Of a DNA stretch of 64,000 bases, positions 33,618-45,482 are shown piece by piece. Location of the stretch: the NCBI RefSeq assembly GCF_030272615.1, contig NC_081410.1, positions 116,261,140 to 116,325,139 on the forward strand. Reading direction: 5' to 3'. The notes below the pieces were generated by a model, which made no database searches, had not been told where the DNA came from, and was given only the letters and a program-made list of their open reading frames with translations. The position numbers and the translations under genes are program-made. Source of the stretch: Cryptomeria japonica. Its lineage: Eukaryota > Streptophyta > Pinopsida > Cupressales > Cupressaceae. Each line of letters starts with the position of its first letter. The first letter of the stretch is position 1.

Positions 33618-36004
33618 TCAGAGAGGTTGTATCCTTACTTTTGTTGGATCAAACAGTGCCACAGTGTGGTTTTCACTGAAAGATCCATGTTTTATTGTTA
33701 TATTTTTGCAGCTGAAAGGTTTGGCATCTGCCCCGAAGTATGCTGCGCTATTAAGTTCAATGGCGAATCCAGCTTTGTGATCCCCGCTTGGTAGGTTATC
33801 CCTTAATTCAAAAAAGTCAATGATGGCCTTATCGTTTTGGAAGAAGTCAAGACATGGGGGATTTGGTTGGTTCCATTTGATGAGTTCAGGGTGAATAATG
33901 GGCATTACTTCATCGATGAGGTTAAGTTCGTTAGATGTATTAGTGAGGGTTAAGACGTTATGGCGAAGGTCGTTGATGGTACTCTCCCTGTCAGAATCGG
34001 GCGTAGGATGAGACGTAGGGTCTGTGGAAGACGTTTCTAGTTCAGGAACCCAATTGGTCTTTATCTGTGCTTCTCCGTAAACAGGGATGTCTTTGCGTGG
34101 TGGAGGTGGTGATGTGTCTTCTTCATCTGAAGTGTTAAGCTGTACTGAATCAAATTCCCACTCATGTGAGTCGGTCTCTGAATCACTTTCCAGCATCCGA
34201 TTACTGTACCATACTGGGATGTCCTTTGAGTTAAATACTGCAGGTGTGATTGGTCGATGTACCTTTGTAGTGGTCGGTGCTGCAGGAAGATTGATGGGGA
34301 TCAAGGGATCTGGTACGGGGAGTATCGGTAATATTGACTCAGTTGCTTTTACTGGAACTATTGGTGCTATAGATGCTGCTGCAGGTTCTGATACAGTTGT
34401 TGCTGCTAGTGGTGCTGCTGATGGGATTACGAGTTCGTTTGGTGAGATGAGTTTGGTGATGGTTGTGTTGGGGTTTTGAGCCTTAGTGGGGCAGTCGGGA
34501 TGGTGCTTGATGCCGCTTTGATAATGAAAGGTGGCCTTTTGGCAGTAGGCTGACATAATGGTTTGCTGGGTTTTCCTTTGAACTTGAGTTTAGGAAAGAT
34601 CTCTTTTTCAAAGCCTAGGCCTGTATTACCTTTGGGCTTGAATTCTGGTAGTAGAGGTTCATGCCATCCTTGTTTGCAATATCCCAAAGCACTTTGACCA
34701 TCATACCCCATTCTTTGCATAATGAGGAGACCTTTGCCATACTATTCCGTAGGAAGTGTAACTCGCGGTATATCAGTGGTGATGGGATCTTTATAAATCC
34801 ATTCCGCCAGGTCCTCATCTTGTATTTCTTCCTCTTGACTCTTTCCAAGAACGAAAGGCGTCAAAGCACATGCTGGTATGTTTAGTGGTTGCTGGAGTAC
34901 CTGCTGTGGTTTACCATGCGTTCTAGGAGAAGTGGGCATTTGTCCCACACAAAAGAGTTGACTCAAGTTGTATTCCCCAGGGCCTTCCTCTGCTATCTTC
35001 ATTTTAAGCTTTTCTTGCTTGGGTATAGTGGTGTTTGAACGGGCAAGAGAGGCGGGACTTATATATGATGTGGAAGGAATGGCTTCTCTATTATTAGGAA
35101 CGGTAATCTCTGGTTGATGGCTGATATTATGGCAATATGCAAATGGATTTGCATCGCCCAGGATTGTGATCTCTACACCATTATGTGGGAAATTGATACA
35201 TTGATGGTACGTAGATGGAACGGCTTGCATGGCATGTATCCAAGGTCTCCCTAACAATAGATTGTAGGGCAGAGGGAGGTCCAGAACCTGACAAATGATG
35301 TGCTTTACCACGAGACCCACTCGGATTGGTAGTACCACAGCTCCTTTGGATGAACACTCCGCATCGTCATAGGCTTTGATTGTGATCTTCTGACGAGGAT
35401 CCACTGATTCTACCGCATATCCCAATGCTGTGACCAACTATAGTGTACAAATATTTAGGCCTACTCCATTATCGATCAAGACTCGCTTGATCCTAAGCTG
35501 GTTAATAAATCCTTCGATGTGGAGTGAGGCGTTATGTGGTTGTTGGAAGGAAGAGTTGTCACTTTCCGAAAAAGTGAGACAAGGTGATGACTTGAGACTT
35601 CCAACCATGGCTTGAAATTGGTTCGTATTCAGATTTGCAGGGACTGACACCTCTTGGAGTGCTTGATCCAAGATAGTTTTATGAGATGGCGATAGACGCA
35701 AAAGCTCTAAAATGGATATAAGCGCAGGGGTTTTGCCTAGTTGTTCCACAAGATTGTACTGCTTTGGGATGGAGGTGGTGCCTTGTGAAGCTACCTTGAT
35801 GGTAACTTTGTCACGACGTGTAACAACATTGCAATTTGAGTTGGGATTTTTGAAGGTTATGGTTGCAACTTGTTCATTGGCATCATACAGATGATTTACA
35901 ATGTAATTATACGCAGCCTGTGTATAATCAGTGGTATCCGTGCCTCGCCTGGAAGTGGAAGGACCCCTTTGATCTTGTGATGGAAGTGGATTTTTGAACA
36001 TCAA
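33618..36004 (-). pseudogene. pro: Element A protease and gag-pol linker
   Basis: The aspartic-protease core is at 35440-35490 ('RVLIDNGVGLNICTL', D-N-G in place of D-S/T-G, a variant also seen in element C) with the flap/C-terminal part 'NLLLGRPWIHA' near 35230. A long Pro/Ser/Thr-rich low-complexity linker (about 34200-34560, many Ala/Pro/Val) then leads to RT. In element C this whole stretch is one 668-codon frame; in A it is cut by TAG at 35438-35440, a stop near 34742, and frameshifts. Confidence 0.8.
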
Positions 36005-36059
36005 ATGATCATTATTGGTTGTTTTTGGGTTATGTCCTTCAATTTCAATTTCTCCTTGA

Positions 36060-37526
36060 TCAATAAGATCCTGAAATGAGATCTTTCAATCGGTGACAAT
36101 TACTTGTCTTGTGCTCTCTTCCTTGATGGAATTCACAGTGTTCAGTATCTCTCCACCATGCCGGTTTGACCTGAGGCTCATAGTTTGATAGTTTAGGTAG
36201 AGTGACCAAATTTTGAGAAATGAGTTGTCGCAATACTGTTTCAATGGGTTCCCCTAAGGGAGTGTATGTGTGTTTCTGTTTTTGCTGACGAGGTCTAGGT
36301 TCATCATGAGATGTGATGCGACCTTGATTAGAAGGAACATTTGTGTTGTTTTGAGGTGGAGGATTTTGTCCTGCAAATCGAACCATAGGTTGTGCATTTT
36401 GGATAGTCCGGGCATCCACAACCCCATCATTGACGATATTCTTGTTTTTATTCTAGAAGCTTGGTTTATTGCTATTGAAGCGCGGGCGAGGACCATCTTT
36501 TGGTTCATTAAAGATTTTGATGAGTCCTTTCTTGATGAGTGCCCTTTCACATTTCAAACCCTTGGTGATCATATCATTAAAAGAGTCTGTGTCTTTGACA
36601 TCCAGGTGAAATTCCATTTCTTCGTTTAAGTTGGAAATGAATATTTCCACTAGTTCTCGTTCAGGTAACCGAAGAGAACGTCTGCTAGACATTTGGCGCC
36701 ATCGTTGCAGGAATACTGAGAATAGTTCACCTGGTTTTTGTTTGGTGTTGCACAGATCAGCCATGGTAATGTCGCGTTCAATGTTATGAGAGTAATGAGC
36801 AAGGAATTTTTGGATAAGTTCCTCAAATGTTCTAATGCCACCTGATAGTTGAGAAAACCATGATGTGGTTGGTCCTCCCAAGCTTTGGGAAAAAAGGCGC
36901 ATTAGGTAGGTGTCTTCATATGCCACTTCAAGACAAGTGGAATGAAATTCTCTGACATGATCATGAGGATCTCCCTTTCCCCTATATTTTTTGAATTTGG
37001 GTGTTTCGAATCCTCTTGGAAAGGGTGGCATATAAAGATTCCTATCAAAAGGATAGGGACAGATGTCATTGAGTGAGAATTGGTTAGTCTTGACACCACT
37101 GTGAAGCTGTTGGGCGAGATTCTCGACTTGTTGCCGCAACATCTCCATTTCATTTGGAGGAGGAGGTGGTGGGTTACCTCGAGGAATGTTATATCTGATG
37201 GGGTCTCTACCTCTTTCCTCTTCATGGCGACTTTGTCTTTCTGATGCTTGTCTTAATTGGGCAAGATCAAAGTCTAAGGGGAGTTTGGCTCCTTCTTGAG
37301 CGAGTTTTAAGAAGTGAGCGTCCGCATTGCTCCTGAGTATTTCGTCAAACAATCTGTTAAAGAGAGGGTTATGCTGAGCCCTTTCTATTGTTGCAGGAGT
37401 AGGCGTACTAGGGTTTTCGTCATTTGCATTTCCTCCAAGTGCTTCTTGGAATTCATTGAGATTTTCTTCTTCTTATTCTTCTATTTCTATTTCTCGTTGT
37501 CGTGACTGTGATCGGGTTTGAGCCAT
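36060..37526 (-). pseudogene. gag: Element A gag
   Basis: Start codon at 37524-37526 (MAQTRSQSR). The capsid-type retrotransposon gag domain lies at about 36560-37000 ('HDHVREFHSTCLEVAY', 'WFSQLSGGIRTFEEL', 'LVEIFISNLNEEM'). One zinc-knuckle-like motif, C-x2-H-x4-H-x4-C ('CEFHQGREHKTSNC'), is near 36115. Stops are at 37473-37475 and 36453-36455 (TGG in element C), with a 1-bp shift near 36075. It would form the particle and bind RNA. Confidence 0.85.
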
Positions 37527-40163
37527 TTTGTTTATGAGTCTTTGTTGAACTTGCATGAAAATGATGATGAGTTTTTGATGAAATGAGAGATTTGATGATT
37601 GGTGAATTGTGTTGCACGTGGATCTCTAGCACTTTTAAGGTGGATGTAACCGAAATTCCTTCTTTGAATTGCTTGTTTGTTTGATAAGTTTTGATGTGAT
37701 AAGGTGTAGAGAAATCTGAGATGTGTTACAGATTGGACTACCTAGTAATGAGAGGATTCACTCATGAACTAGTTTTAACCTGCGTAGATGTGTCTCTTAG
37801 GATGAGCTTATCCTAGATGTAGAAACAATCTAAAAAGTGATGTGAAGTGTTTGATTTCAAGCAATATCTAAAAGAGAACTTGGAACAATAACCTCTTAAT
37901 GTTTTGAGAGTTGGGACAGACTGATGATGAAATGATGATGTATGAGTGAGATGATGGATGAAAATGTTTTCACTTTCAATAAAAACTTTGTGTTACAAAA
38001 GGGACAAACTCTACTTCTTCTCTTTCGGGTGTTGGAGGTATTTCTTGAGCTGTGTTGTAGGTGATACAGACGTTTGGGAAGAAGTTGGGATTGATCTTTC
38101 CTCCTTGGTTTTTGTGATAACTCAGAGCTCTATATTGCATAAAAGCTCTGCGGTTCAATGATTCTGAATCAAATTCGTTTGTTTTTCCTTGAAGGTAGAG
38201 ACGCATGTGATGCAGAAAGACTCTATGTGAGGCAAAGATTTGTCTATTGATATAGAAGAACTTCCTTCTTTTGATCAAAGCCTTTGAGCTTAATGGTCTT
38301 CTTTTCAAGTTGATATTCTGATGACACTTCTTCTTTCGCAAGATGTGAAGAATGGTCATAAAGTTTTTGATTCTTTGTTTGCACTTTGTTTTTGATGTGT
38401 TTGGTTGTTTTTGAGAAATGTTGGATGAATACTTTGTTTTTGGGATTGACTTTTTGATTTTTCTTTGACAAGAAAACAAAGCAAGCACACAAACACAAGA
38501 ATGTTGCCTAAAAGGCACAAAATGAGTATGGGTCTAGATCAACCCAATCCTTGGACTTGTATATGACCCTTCTTTTAGATGTATTTTAAGGTGTATTTCC
38601 AAAGCCTGAAGTCGGCTCAATTTGCACTAGGTCTTTAAAACGAACACACTTCAAACACTTTTTATCCATAAGGTCAAATGGCCAGTTGTGATAAATTTAG
38701 CCCACATCTTGATATTTCTTCGACTTTGGTACTACATACCTTTTGAATCCCGCCTTGGCAGGTAAGGATGTGATATACTAAGTCTTGCGTGAGCAGAACA
38801 AATAGATGATCCCTATGATGGGGGAGTCACCACTTTTATCAAGCCACAAGTGACTTTTCAAAAAGCTATGTTTCTACTCAAGGAAATATGTATGGTGAGT
38901 ATCTTGGGAGCAAAACCATCTATGCTCTTGCACTAAATTATATCGCAAATATTCTCAATCAATAGAATGGGTGGGCTACTACTTAAAGGTGTTTAGTCAT
39001 GTTCGATGTTTTTGGACATAAGTTCATTCTGCAGTGACTCACTTAAGAGCCTTGTAACTAGTGGTGGGGCCCATTTGTCCTTTTGGCCAGTTACACTGTA
39101 GGAACAGCTATACCCAAGGCTACAGCTTTCGCTCTCACCTGATTTCTATAGCGGCTCGAAGGATTTACCGTGCGAGGTCGTTCCCAAGAGTGATGTGTCT
39201 CTGGGCAGGCCTCTCTTAAAAAGATAAAATTTTGAGTGTTACTAACACTTTTCTCTTGCACCTAAGACCACGAAAGCCAAGGGAGAGGATCGTGTGTGTT
39301 AGAGGTAGGACCACTCGACTGACTTTTGTGCACAAGCGTGCCAAACACGTAAAACACTTGTTCTTTTTAATCCAGCATTTCAAAATGTGGTCTAACTATT
39401 TGGAGATGTTGCTCCAACAGCCATGGTGTTCGTTTTAACTTCAAAGGCAATGTGTTTTGTAATCTAGAATTCGAAAATCCTGGTCAACTTAATGAAAAAC
39501 ACGTTTTTGCTTGAAGTAAAATTTGTTTGCAAAAATAAAAAACAAGTGGTTTGTTCTTTTTACTTGCCCAAAAATTGAAGTGTGGATTGTGAGTTTTAGC
39601 TTGATGCAAAAAAAGAAACTTTGTGTGTTGATTTTAAGCACCAAAATAAAGATGAATCCTAACTAGAAAGCAATACAATTTTGTGTTTTTCAAATTTTTA
39701 AGCACCAAAAGACAAGTTTGTGATTTTTATGGTGAGTTTTTAACCTGCACAAACAAAAACATGTTAGTAAAATCGATGTTCAAGGGGGGCTTCCACAAGC
39801 CTAAGAATTTCCATTTTTGTGGTTACAAGGCGATTTGGACGACACTCTGTTGCAATAGTGCTAGTCTGCGTTTAAACAGAAGCGCTATTTCACACAGAAG
39901 CGCTGAAATAACAAAACTGACAGAGAGTCAAAAGCACTAAAAGATCTTCAATAGCGCTAGAAGGATGACCAAAGCGCTAAAATAGTGTCAAAAGCGCTGA
40001 AACTTTTACAATAGCGCTATTGTAAGAGCAATAGCGCTAAAAGAAAAAAGTGTCAATAGCGCCAGAACGTGTTCAATAGCGCTAAAGCGCAACCTGTGTG
40101 ACACTTTCAACAATCAAACATGTTAGTTAAAAAAAATGATATGTTTTTGGTGGTTCGATTCAT
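37527..40163 (-). other. Long leader of element A (no gene)
   Basis: 2.6 kb between primer site and gag. No ORF with similarity is seen. The AGCGCT array occupies the PBS-proximal end (39857-40083). 38600-39400 is unstructured to the eye and richer in mixed sequence than the flanks. Long leaders are common in Tat elements. Confidence 0.6.
39857..40083 (-). repeat. Inverted AGCGCT array in the leader of element A, ~11 copies
   Basis: Hexamers at 39857, 39881, 39899, 39933, 39953, 39973, 39993, 40013, 40033, 40058 and 40078. Six consecutive spacings from 39933 are 20 bp or very close. On the + strand the context is CAA(T/A)AGCGCTA, the reverse complement of the 3' array, so the two arrays point in opposite directions. 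In the - strand RNA it would lie about 80 nt after the primer site. Confidence 0.88.
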
Positions 40164-40178
40164 GTCAGGTTCACCAAA
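40164..40178 (-). other. Element A primer-binding site
   Basis: TTTGGTGAACCTGAC on the - strand right after the LTR. It matches the D site (TGGTGAACCCGAC) with one change. I cannot name the tRNA with certainty. Confidence 0.65.
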
Positions 40179-41567
40179 TGATGCCCTCCTAAATGGCACA
40201 AGGTTAACAAATGATAAATAACACAAAAGACACAAAAACTGTTAGTGTTAGTCAATAAAAAACTAATCTAAAAAGGCATACCAAGAGAGACACTAAAAAC
40301 ATGCTAATATATCTAACTAGAGAAGCAAAGATAATGATACATCTCCAAATGCCTCTTAGCATGGTCTTGGTTCCTTTCTCCCTTGTTCCTCTCCTCTCCA
40401 AGTTCCAAAATAGTGTAGCTTTCAGCAGCTTTTTGCACTATGGATGCTTATGGAGGATTGAGATTGTAGTATAGCTCTAAATGTGAAAATGAAAAGCTAA
40501 TACTAAACTATTGATGTTAAAATGATTTATTTTCTCTAAAATGATAAGATATTAGTTGATTATGCTAAAATGCTCTCTTAAAATGCCTATAGCTTAAATG
40601 CATGCAAGTTTTCAGGATCTGGATTATGAAGAAATGGGCTCTATTTATAGGAAAAATGGAGCAATGGATGGTTGAGATTGAGCAATCTCAACAAGGGTCA
40701 GGATTGAATGATTTCAAATCCATGTGAGGGCTTTCAACCCAATCCCAGGATGACAAGTGTCAATGTGAGATAGGTTGAGAGGGGAGGGAATAAGCATTAA
40801 ATGCTTGACATGACTTTGGAAGTTAAAGTCAAGGTTAGTTGAATGAATAAACTCTTTATTCAAAGAATAAAGTTTTTATCCAATGGATAAATTCTTGTGC
40901 AAATGTGAAATGGATGAATATGGTCAAAACAATAAATGTTTGGGGGCACAAGTTTGAAATAACCATAAATGGTTATGTAAGAGACATAAATGGTCATGTA
41001 AGAGCCATTAGTGGTCTTGGAAGACTTTGGGGGTTAATTTGTTGAACACACAAAGCATTAAATGCTTTTCAAAGACTTTGGAGTCTTTGAGAAGTGACTC
41101 CATTTTGCTTAGGAATGTGACAATAATTAGGGGAAGGATTAGGCTAATTAGGAAGAGGTTAGAAGAATCTAGAAGGGGATTATATTTTGCAAGTGGATTT
41201 GGTGGGTGAGGGAAAATAGGATTTTATTAAAATAAAAATTCATTTATTTCAATAAATGTGTGCAAGTTGCATTTGTAGGAAAATGCAAGTGGGGTGGAGG
41301 ATAATGATTTAAATAAATGTTTTATTTAATTTATTTAAAAGAGGAATAGGGGATTTTATTAAATAAATAGATTTTATTTATTTAATTGATTTGAATTTGA
41401 TTTAATGAATTAATTAAAATAAATTGAATAATTTATTTAATTAATAGAAGAATGTTTGGGGATGAATTAATTAAATATTAATTTAATTAATTGATGGCTA
41501 GTGGATTTTTAATAAAATAAATACGAAATATTTATTTAATTAAAATGGACAGATTTGTGTGACTATA
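40179..41567 (-). mobile_element. Element A 5' LTR
   Basis: 1,389 bp, tgatgccctcc... to ...gtgactata, where the terminal CA has become TA on the + strand. It is collinear with the 3' LTR. Confidence 0.95.
40641..40649 (-). promoter_or_regulatory. TATA box of element A 5' LTR
   Basis: CCTATAAATAGAG context on the - strand is a near-perfect plant TATA box. It is conserved in the 3' LTR (23560-23568) and in element C (50994-51002). Confidence 0.65.
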
Positions 41568-41572
41568 GAATG

Positions 41573-41615
41573 ACTTTGGATATAAAACTAATGGAAACTA
41601 TAATAAGTAGTAACA
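41573..41615 (-). mobile_element. Last 43 bp of element B 5' LTR
   Basis: Continues the sequence broken at 23097 and ends gtagtaaca, followed by the ctaac duplication at 41616-41620. Confidence 0.95.
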
Positions 41616-41620
41616 CTAAC

Positions 41621-42361
41621 CTTAGGAAGAATATTGGTGTTCTCCTTAAGAGAAGGTAAAGTCACATCCATAGGGGTAAGTGGACAATCTTCCTTAGGAG
41701 GGAGTTTAGTTCTATCTGTGAGCGAAAGAACGTCATTTTGAAGAATAATAGGGATGGCAAGTGTTGGGGATCTAGGTTGACTTAAGGATAATATTATATC
41801 GTTATTCCATTTTTGATAAGATTGAAAAAGAGCATCACTCCTTGATGGAAGAGATTGAAATTGTTTAGGCTAAAAGAGATCAATAGGAACACCAGGGCTT
41901 CTTTTGGATGGACAAAATAAGCTATGGTTCACGGTTATGATTTCTCCATTGTGAGAAAATTTGAGACACTTATGGATTGGAGAAGTAATAGCCTTCATGG
42001 AAGATAGCCAAGGATATCCCAACTTCACATGAAATTGCTTAGAAGAAGGTATGATAACAAAGTCAACATCCATGGATTTAGTATGAACTTCAACATGAAG
42101 AGTGATAGAGACAATGGTAGGACAAGAGAAGCCATCAAATAACTTCACAACCACATTAGAATCATCATATATTGGCTTATGCAATCATAAAGTGAAAAGA
42201 TACTCTTCAGTTATGACATTAACCATGCAAGAGGGATCAATCAGGGCACCACGGCAAGGGATATCCTTAACCTTCGCAACTATGTATGAAGGGCCATCGG
42301 GTGCTCTAATGGTCTCACTAGGGTCAAATGTAATACAAGGATCCTTAGGTACATCATGTGT
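41621..42361 (-). pseudogene. Element D protease-like domain without D-S/T-G
   Basis: The frame around 42180-42260 reads 'GALIDPSCMVNVITEEYL', and 41870-42184 holds the protease C-terminal part ('VKLGYPWLSSMKAITS', corresponding to the L-G-R-P-W block of elements A and C). The catalytic D-S/T-G is D-P-S here and D-P-A in element E, so enzyme activity looks lost in the family, not only in this copy. A TAA/TAG break lies near 42185. The domain is followed by Pro-rich sequence leading to the B insertion point. Confidence 0.65.
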
Positions 42362-44354
42362 TTATACCATATTAACCAAGTTTGGAGCCATAGAAGTGAA
42401 TTCTTTAGAAGAGAGAGAATTAGGCACAATCTCAATAATGTTAGAGGTATGAGATGGCAAGCAATCAGTGAAAATATTAAGATTTTGATTAAGAGGAGCT
42501 ACCGATTTATTCCCTTTATCATTCACATCTGCCACAACTATGGTATTATTATCAATCAAGTCTTGAATCTTATTCTTCAATGCAAAACATTTCTCAGTAT
42601 CATGACCAGGTTGACGATAAAATTGACAAAGAGAATTGTTATCGAAATAAGTGGATGCAAGTTTAGAAGGATCAATTTGTTTTATAGGAGGAAGTTTGAT
42701 AACATTTTTGTGCAACAATTGAGACATAATACTATGTAAAGATTCATTCAAAGGAGTTAACTGTCTTTCTCTTTGGAAAAAATTAGAAATAGAAGGCACG
42801 CTTGTTGTAGCATTCACATGGTTGTTGTTGATTGGGTCATTGAACTTGATGAAGCTTTTTGTTGGTTTTAACTTTGCGAACGCTTGTTGAACACTCTTCT
42901 CCTTATCACTCAGAGTCATAGGAGTGGATTGCTCCATTTGACTCACAACCAGTTGATAATTGTGAGGTGTTGCACACAATTGCGGAAAGGAAGTAAACTC
43001 AAACAAAAGAATCTTTTCCCTAATATCTTTTTGCAAATTAGAGATGAAAATTCTTTGAATATCATTATCAGGTACATGAAAAGAAATTTGAGCACACAAA
43101 TTATTATACCTACCAATGAAATTAGTCACTTTTTCTTTAACTCCTTGTTTACAATGCATTAAATCAGTCAAAGTGATTTTAGGAATTTGCTAGTCGTTGA
43201 AAGGAAGTGATAGAATAAGAAGGCAGAGAGCAATATCATTGTAAGGCCTTATCTCTTAGTGTTCTTGTAAATAATTTTGCAAGCAATCATTGATCATAAG
43301 CAAAATCAGTACACAAGGTTTGAAATGTTTTGACATGTGTAAGAGGATCACCTTTTCCATTAAAGAGTTCCAATTGAGGGATCTCCACATGTTTAGATGG
43401 CTCGACTTTAACAATATCAAGAGAAAGTGGGCTCGCAACATCAAAGGTGGGCACACTAAACTTGGATTGACTCATGAAAGCAATTTGTTGTTGTAAGGAA
43501 GACACAGTTTGAGCAAGATTGTTAATTGTCACTTCGGTGGAAGAATTCATGTTAGACACAGGTGATTAAGAAGGTGGTGTGATGTTATTGAAAGAAGGCA
43601 TGGATTGAGAATAAGGTGGTGGGACATTATGATAAGTAGGCATTTGTGATGATTGGGTAGGAAAAAAGACAATTAAAGGAGGAATAAAGTTGTTGAAGGA
43701 ATTTCCCCCTTGTGTCACACTGACTGGTTGAAGAATAATAGGAACATGCATGGAAGTCATAGGTAATGATGGAGGATTAATTGAAGAAGAGGGATTTCCC
43801 CCATGAACTATGGTTGTAGGAATGGCATTTTGAGTTGAAGTGGCCAAGTTGTTAGATGTGAAAGTAGGAATACCAGTCATAGGAGTAGTAAAAGGAATAG
43901 AAGAATTGACTTGTTTTACTGGTTGTGAATAACCTAGGGTTTTGGAACAACTCTTGATAGGCATGACATTAGAATCAAAAATATGTGCAATGCCACATAA
44001 TATATCAATTCTATTCTTATCACATTGAATCATGCACTTGAGGCCTTGAATTAATGGAAGAGCTTCACTATTAGGGTACTCTTGGGACATCCATTGTTGA
44101 AAGCTATCAAATTGATTGTCCAATGTAGAAAGTTGATGTAAAGAAACCCTAGTTAAAGCTTCTTCTTCATCATGGGATTCATTAATGGGGTGAATAGGCA
44201 CATGATTAGGATGGGAATAATTAGCATGATCCTCATTAAAGAAGTCACCCAAATTAGGCTCTGTCTCCTCAGTAATTAAACCTTGGGAAGCCTTAATTCT
44301 AATGCTTTGTCTAACGGGGATAGGATAGGTAGGACTAATAGTGGTAAAACTCAT
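42362..44354 (-). pseudogene. gag: Element D gag
   Basis: Start ATG at 44352-44354 ('MSFTTISPTYPIP'). An N-terminal acidic region is followed by a Pro/Ser/Thr/Asn-rich linker (43566-43900) and the gag core ('LMHCKQGVKEKVTNFIGRY', 'IFISNLQKDIREK') near 43050-43170. A zinc-knuckle relic (CQFYRQPGHDTEKC, one His replaced by Tyr) is near 42590-42640. A stop at about 43564, frameshifts, and a deletion of about 45 bp near 43180 (relative to E) break the frame. Confidence 0.75.
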
Positions 44355-45466
44355 GCACTAGAGGGAAAATTTGAATTTTGAATTTTGAATTGTGAAACAA
44401 AGCTTTCAAAATTGATTAATGCAAAATTTAAGAAAATAATGATTACACAATTTGAACTTTGTTGGGGGAAGGGGATGATACAATTTCCAAAACTGAAAGG
44501 AAATTGGAATTTTAAAATTAGGGCCAAGGGAAGACCACTTAATTTTAAAATCAAAATTTTTAAAATCAGGGTAGACTATAATTAACCTCTTAATTTAAAA
44601 AAATTTCTTGAAATTTGAAATGTTGAATTTTGAAGGTATTTTCGATTCTAGAGGGACCAAAAATTGATAAAATCAGCCAATCTTCCAGATTTAAGCTATT
44701 AAATACAGTCATAACAATCTCCCAAAATTTTGGGAAAAAAGTCAAAGACCGTGGCGGGAACGCACATGGTCCGAACAACTTTTTTTTTGAAATTTTCAGG
44801 GATGTATATTATGATGATTTTAAAGCTAACCCGAAAAAATTGGCAAATTTTACGATCTCTAGATGGACAAAATGAAGGCGCAAATGTGAAAATAGGACCC
44901 TATTAGGGTTTTGAAGAAAAAGAGGAATTGAATTGCAATTTTGAAAAGGGTCAAACCTAATGGATAGGGACACCTTGGAAAATGTTTAGAAATCTGAATT
45001 GATTTGAAATTCACACAAAATCCAATTAATTTAAAAATTAGGGGTTGATGACCTAATCACTTAATTTTGAAATTTGAATTTTAGGAAAAAAAAAATGGGG
45101 GGAAATTAAAAATTTGAATTGTAGGATTACAGACAAATCTGAGAACAATCAGAAATCTGAAAATTAAATGGAAATCCAATTTTTTTTGCACAAGTTCAAG
45201 ATGATTGTGGAAAATTAGGGTTTTAACAAGTAACCTCTTAATTTTGTAAATTGTAATTGCAAATTGAACAAGACAAAGAGGAAATTGAATTTGACAAACA
45301 AAACAACTTTCAGATCTAAGATAACCACAAGCAAATTTTACAAATCACAAGTTCAATTTTAAATTTAAAAACTAGGGTTTTGAATGATTTAACCACTAAG
45401 TTTGTAGAAAGTTGAAACTTGTAAATGAAAAATATGCAATTTTTTTCAAAGGAAAGCATGCAAGAT
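44355..45466 (-). other. Leader of element D
   Basis: AT-rich and non-coding. Degenerate words such as 'acctcttaatttt' recur near 44535, 44583, 45055, 45230 and 45390. The GC-rich word GACCGTGGCGGGAACG is at 44747-44762, shared with the LTRs. Confidence 0.55.
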
Positions 45467-45482
45467 GTCGGGTTCACCAAAA
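45467..45482 (-). other. Element D primer-binding site
   Basis: TTTTGGTGAACCCGAC immediately after the 5' LTR end, the same primer type as A, C (by family) and E. Confidence 0.7.

Larger units (their letters stand above)
23098..41567 (-). mobile_element. Element A: Tat-lineage Ty3/gypsy LTR retrotransposon, 18,470 bp
   Basis: Two LTRs of exactly 1,389 bp, flanked by gaatg (23093-23097 and 41568-41572), are inserted in the 5' LTR of element B. By eye the LTRs differ at about 25 positions and show no indel. The - strand order is LTR, PBS, long leader with AGCGCT array, gag, protease, RT, RNase H, second RNase H, integrase, then an oppositely oriented plant-mobile-domain gene, PPT, LTR. The domain set and the second RNase H are features of the Tat lineage. 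All reading frames are broken, mainly by TAG stops. Confidence 0.95.
15140..41615 (-). mobile_element. Element B: non-autonomous LTR retrotransposon with copia-type primer site (net 8.0 kb), split by A
   Basis: It is flanked by ctaac at 15135-15139 and 41616-41620. Both LTRs are 1,181 bp once element A is removed. The PBS is TGGTATCAGAGC (initiator-Met tRNA) and the PPT is GTCAAAAGGGGAGAT. The internal region encodes a gag with coiled coil and five zinc knuckles, and one long ORF2 of unknown function. No protease, integrase, RT or RNase H motif is visible, so it would have needed a partner element. By eye the LTRs differ by roughly 4%, more than A's. Confidence 0.9.

Noticed and set aside
36254-36629. 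Alternative frames over element A gag (36254-36550 -, 36270-36629 +)
   Set aside because: The gag frame carries the capsid-type and zinc-knuckle motifs; the others overlap it and show none.
40151-40176. Possible tRNA 3' half (ggttcgattc...ttcacca) next to the A LTR
   Set aside because: Its position at the LTR end and match to the D/E sites identify it as a primer-binding site; no D-arm or anticodon arm is present.
41568-41620. A rearrangement or assembly break at 41568-41620 instead of nested insertion
   Set aside because: The B LTR resumes exactly after a gaatg duplication, reaches 1,181 bp in total, and is followed by ctaac matching 15135-15139.
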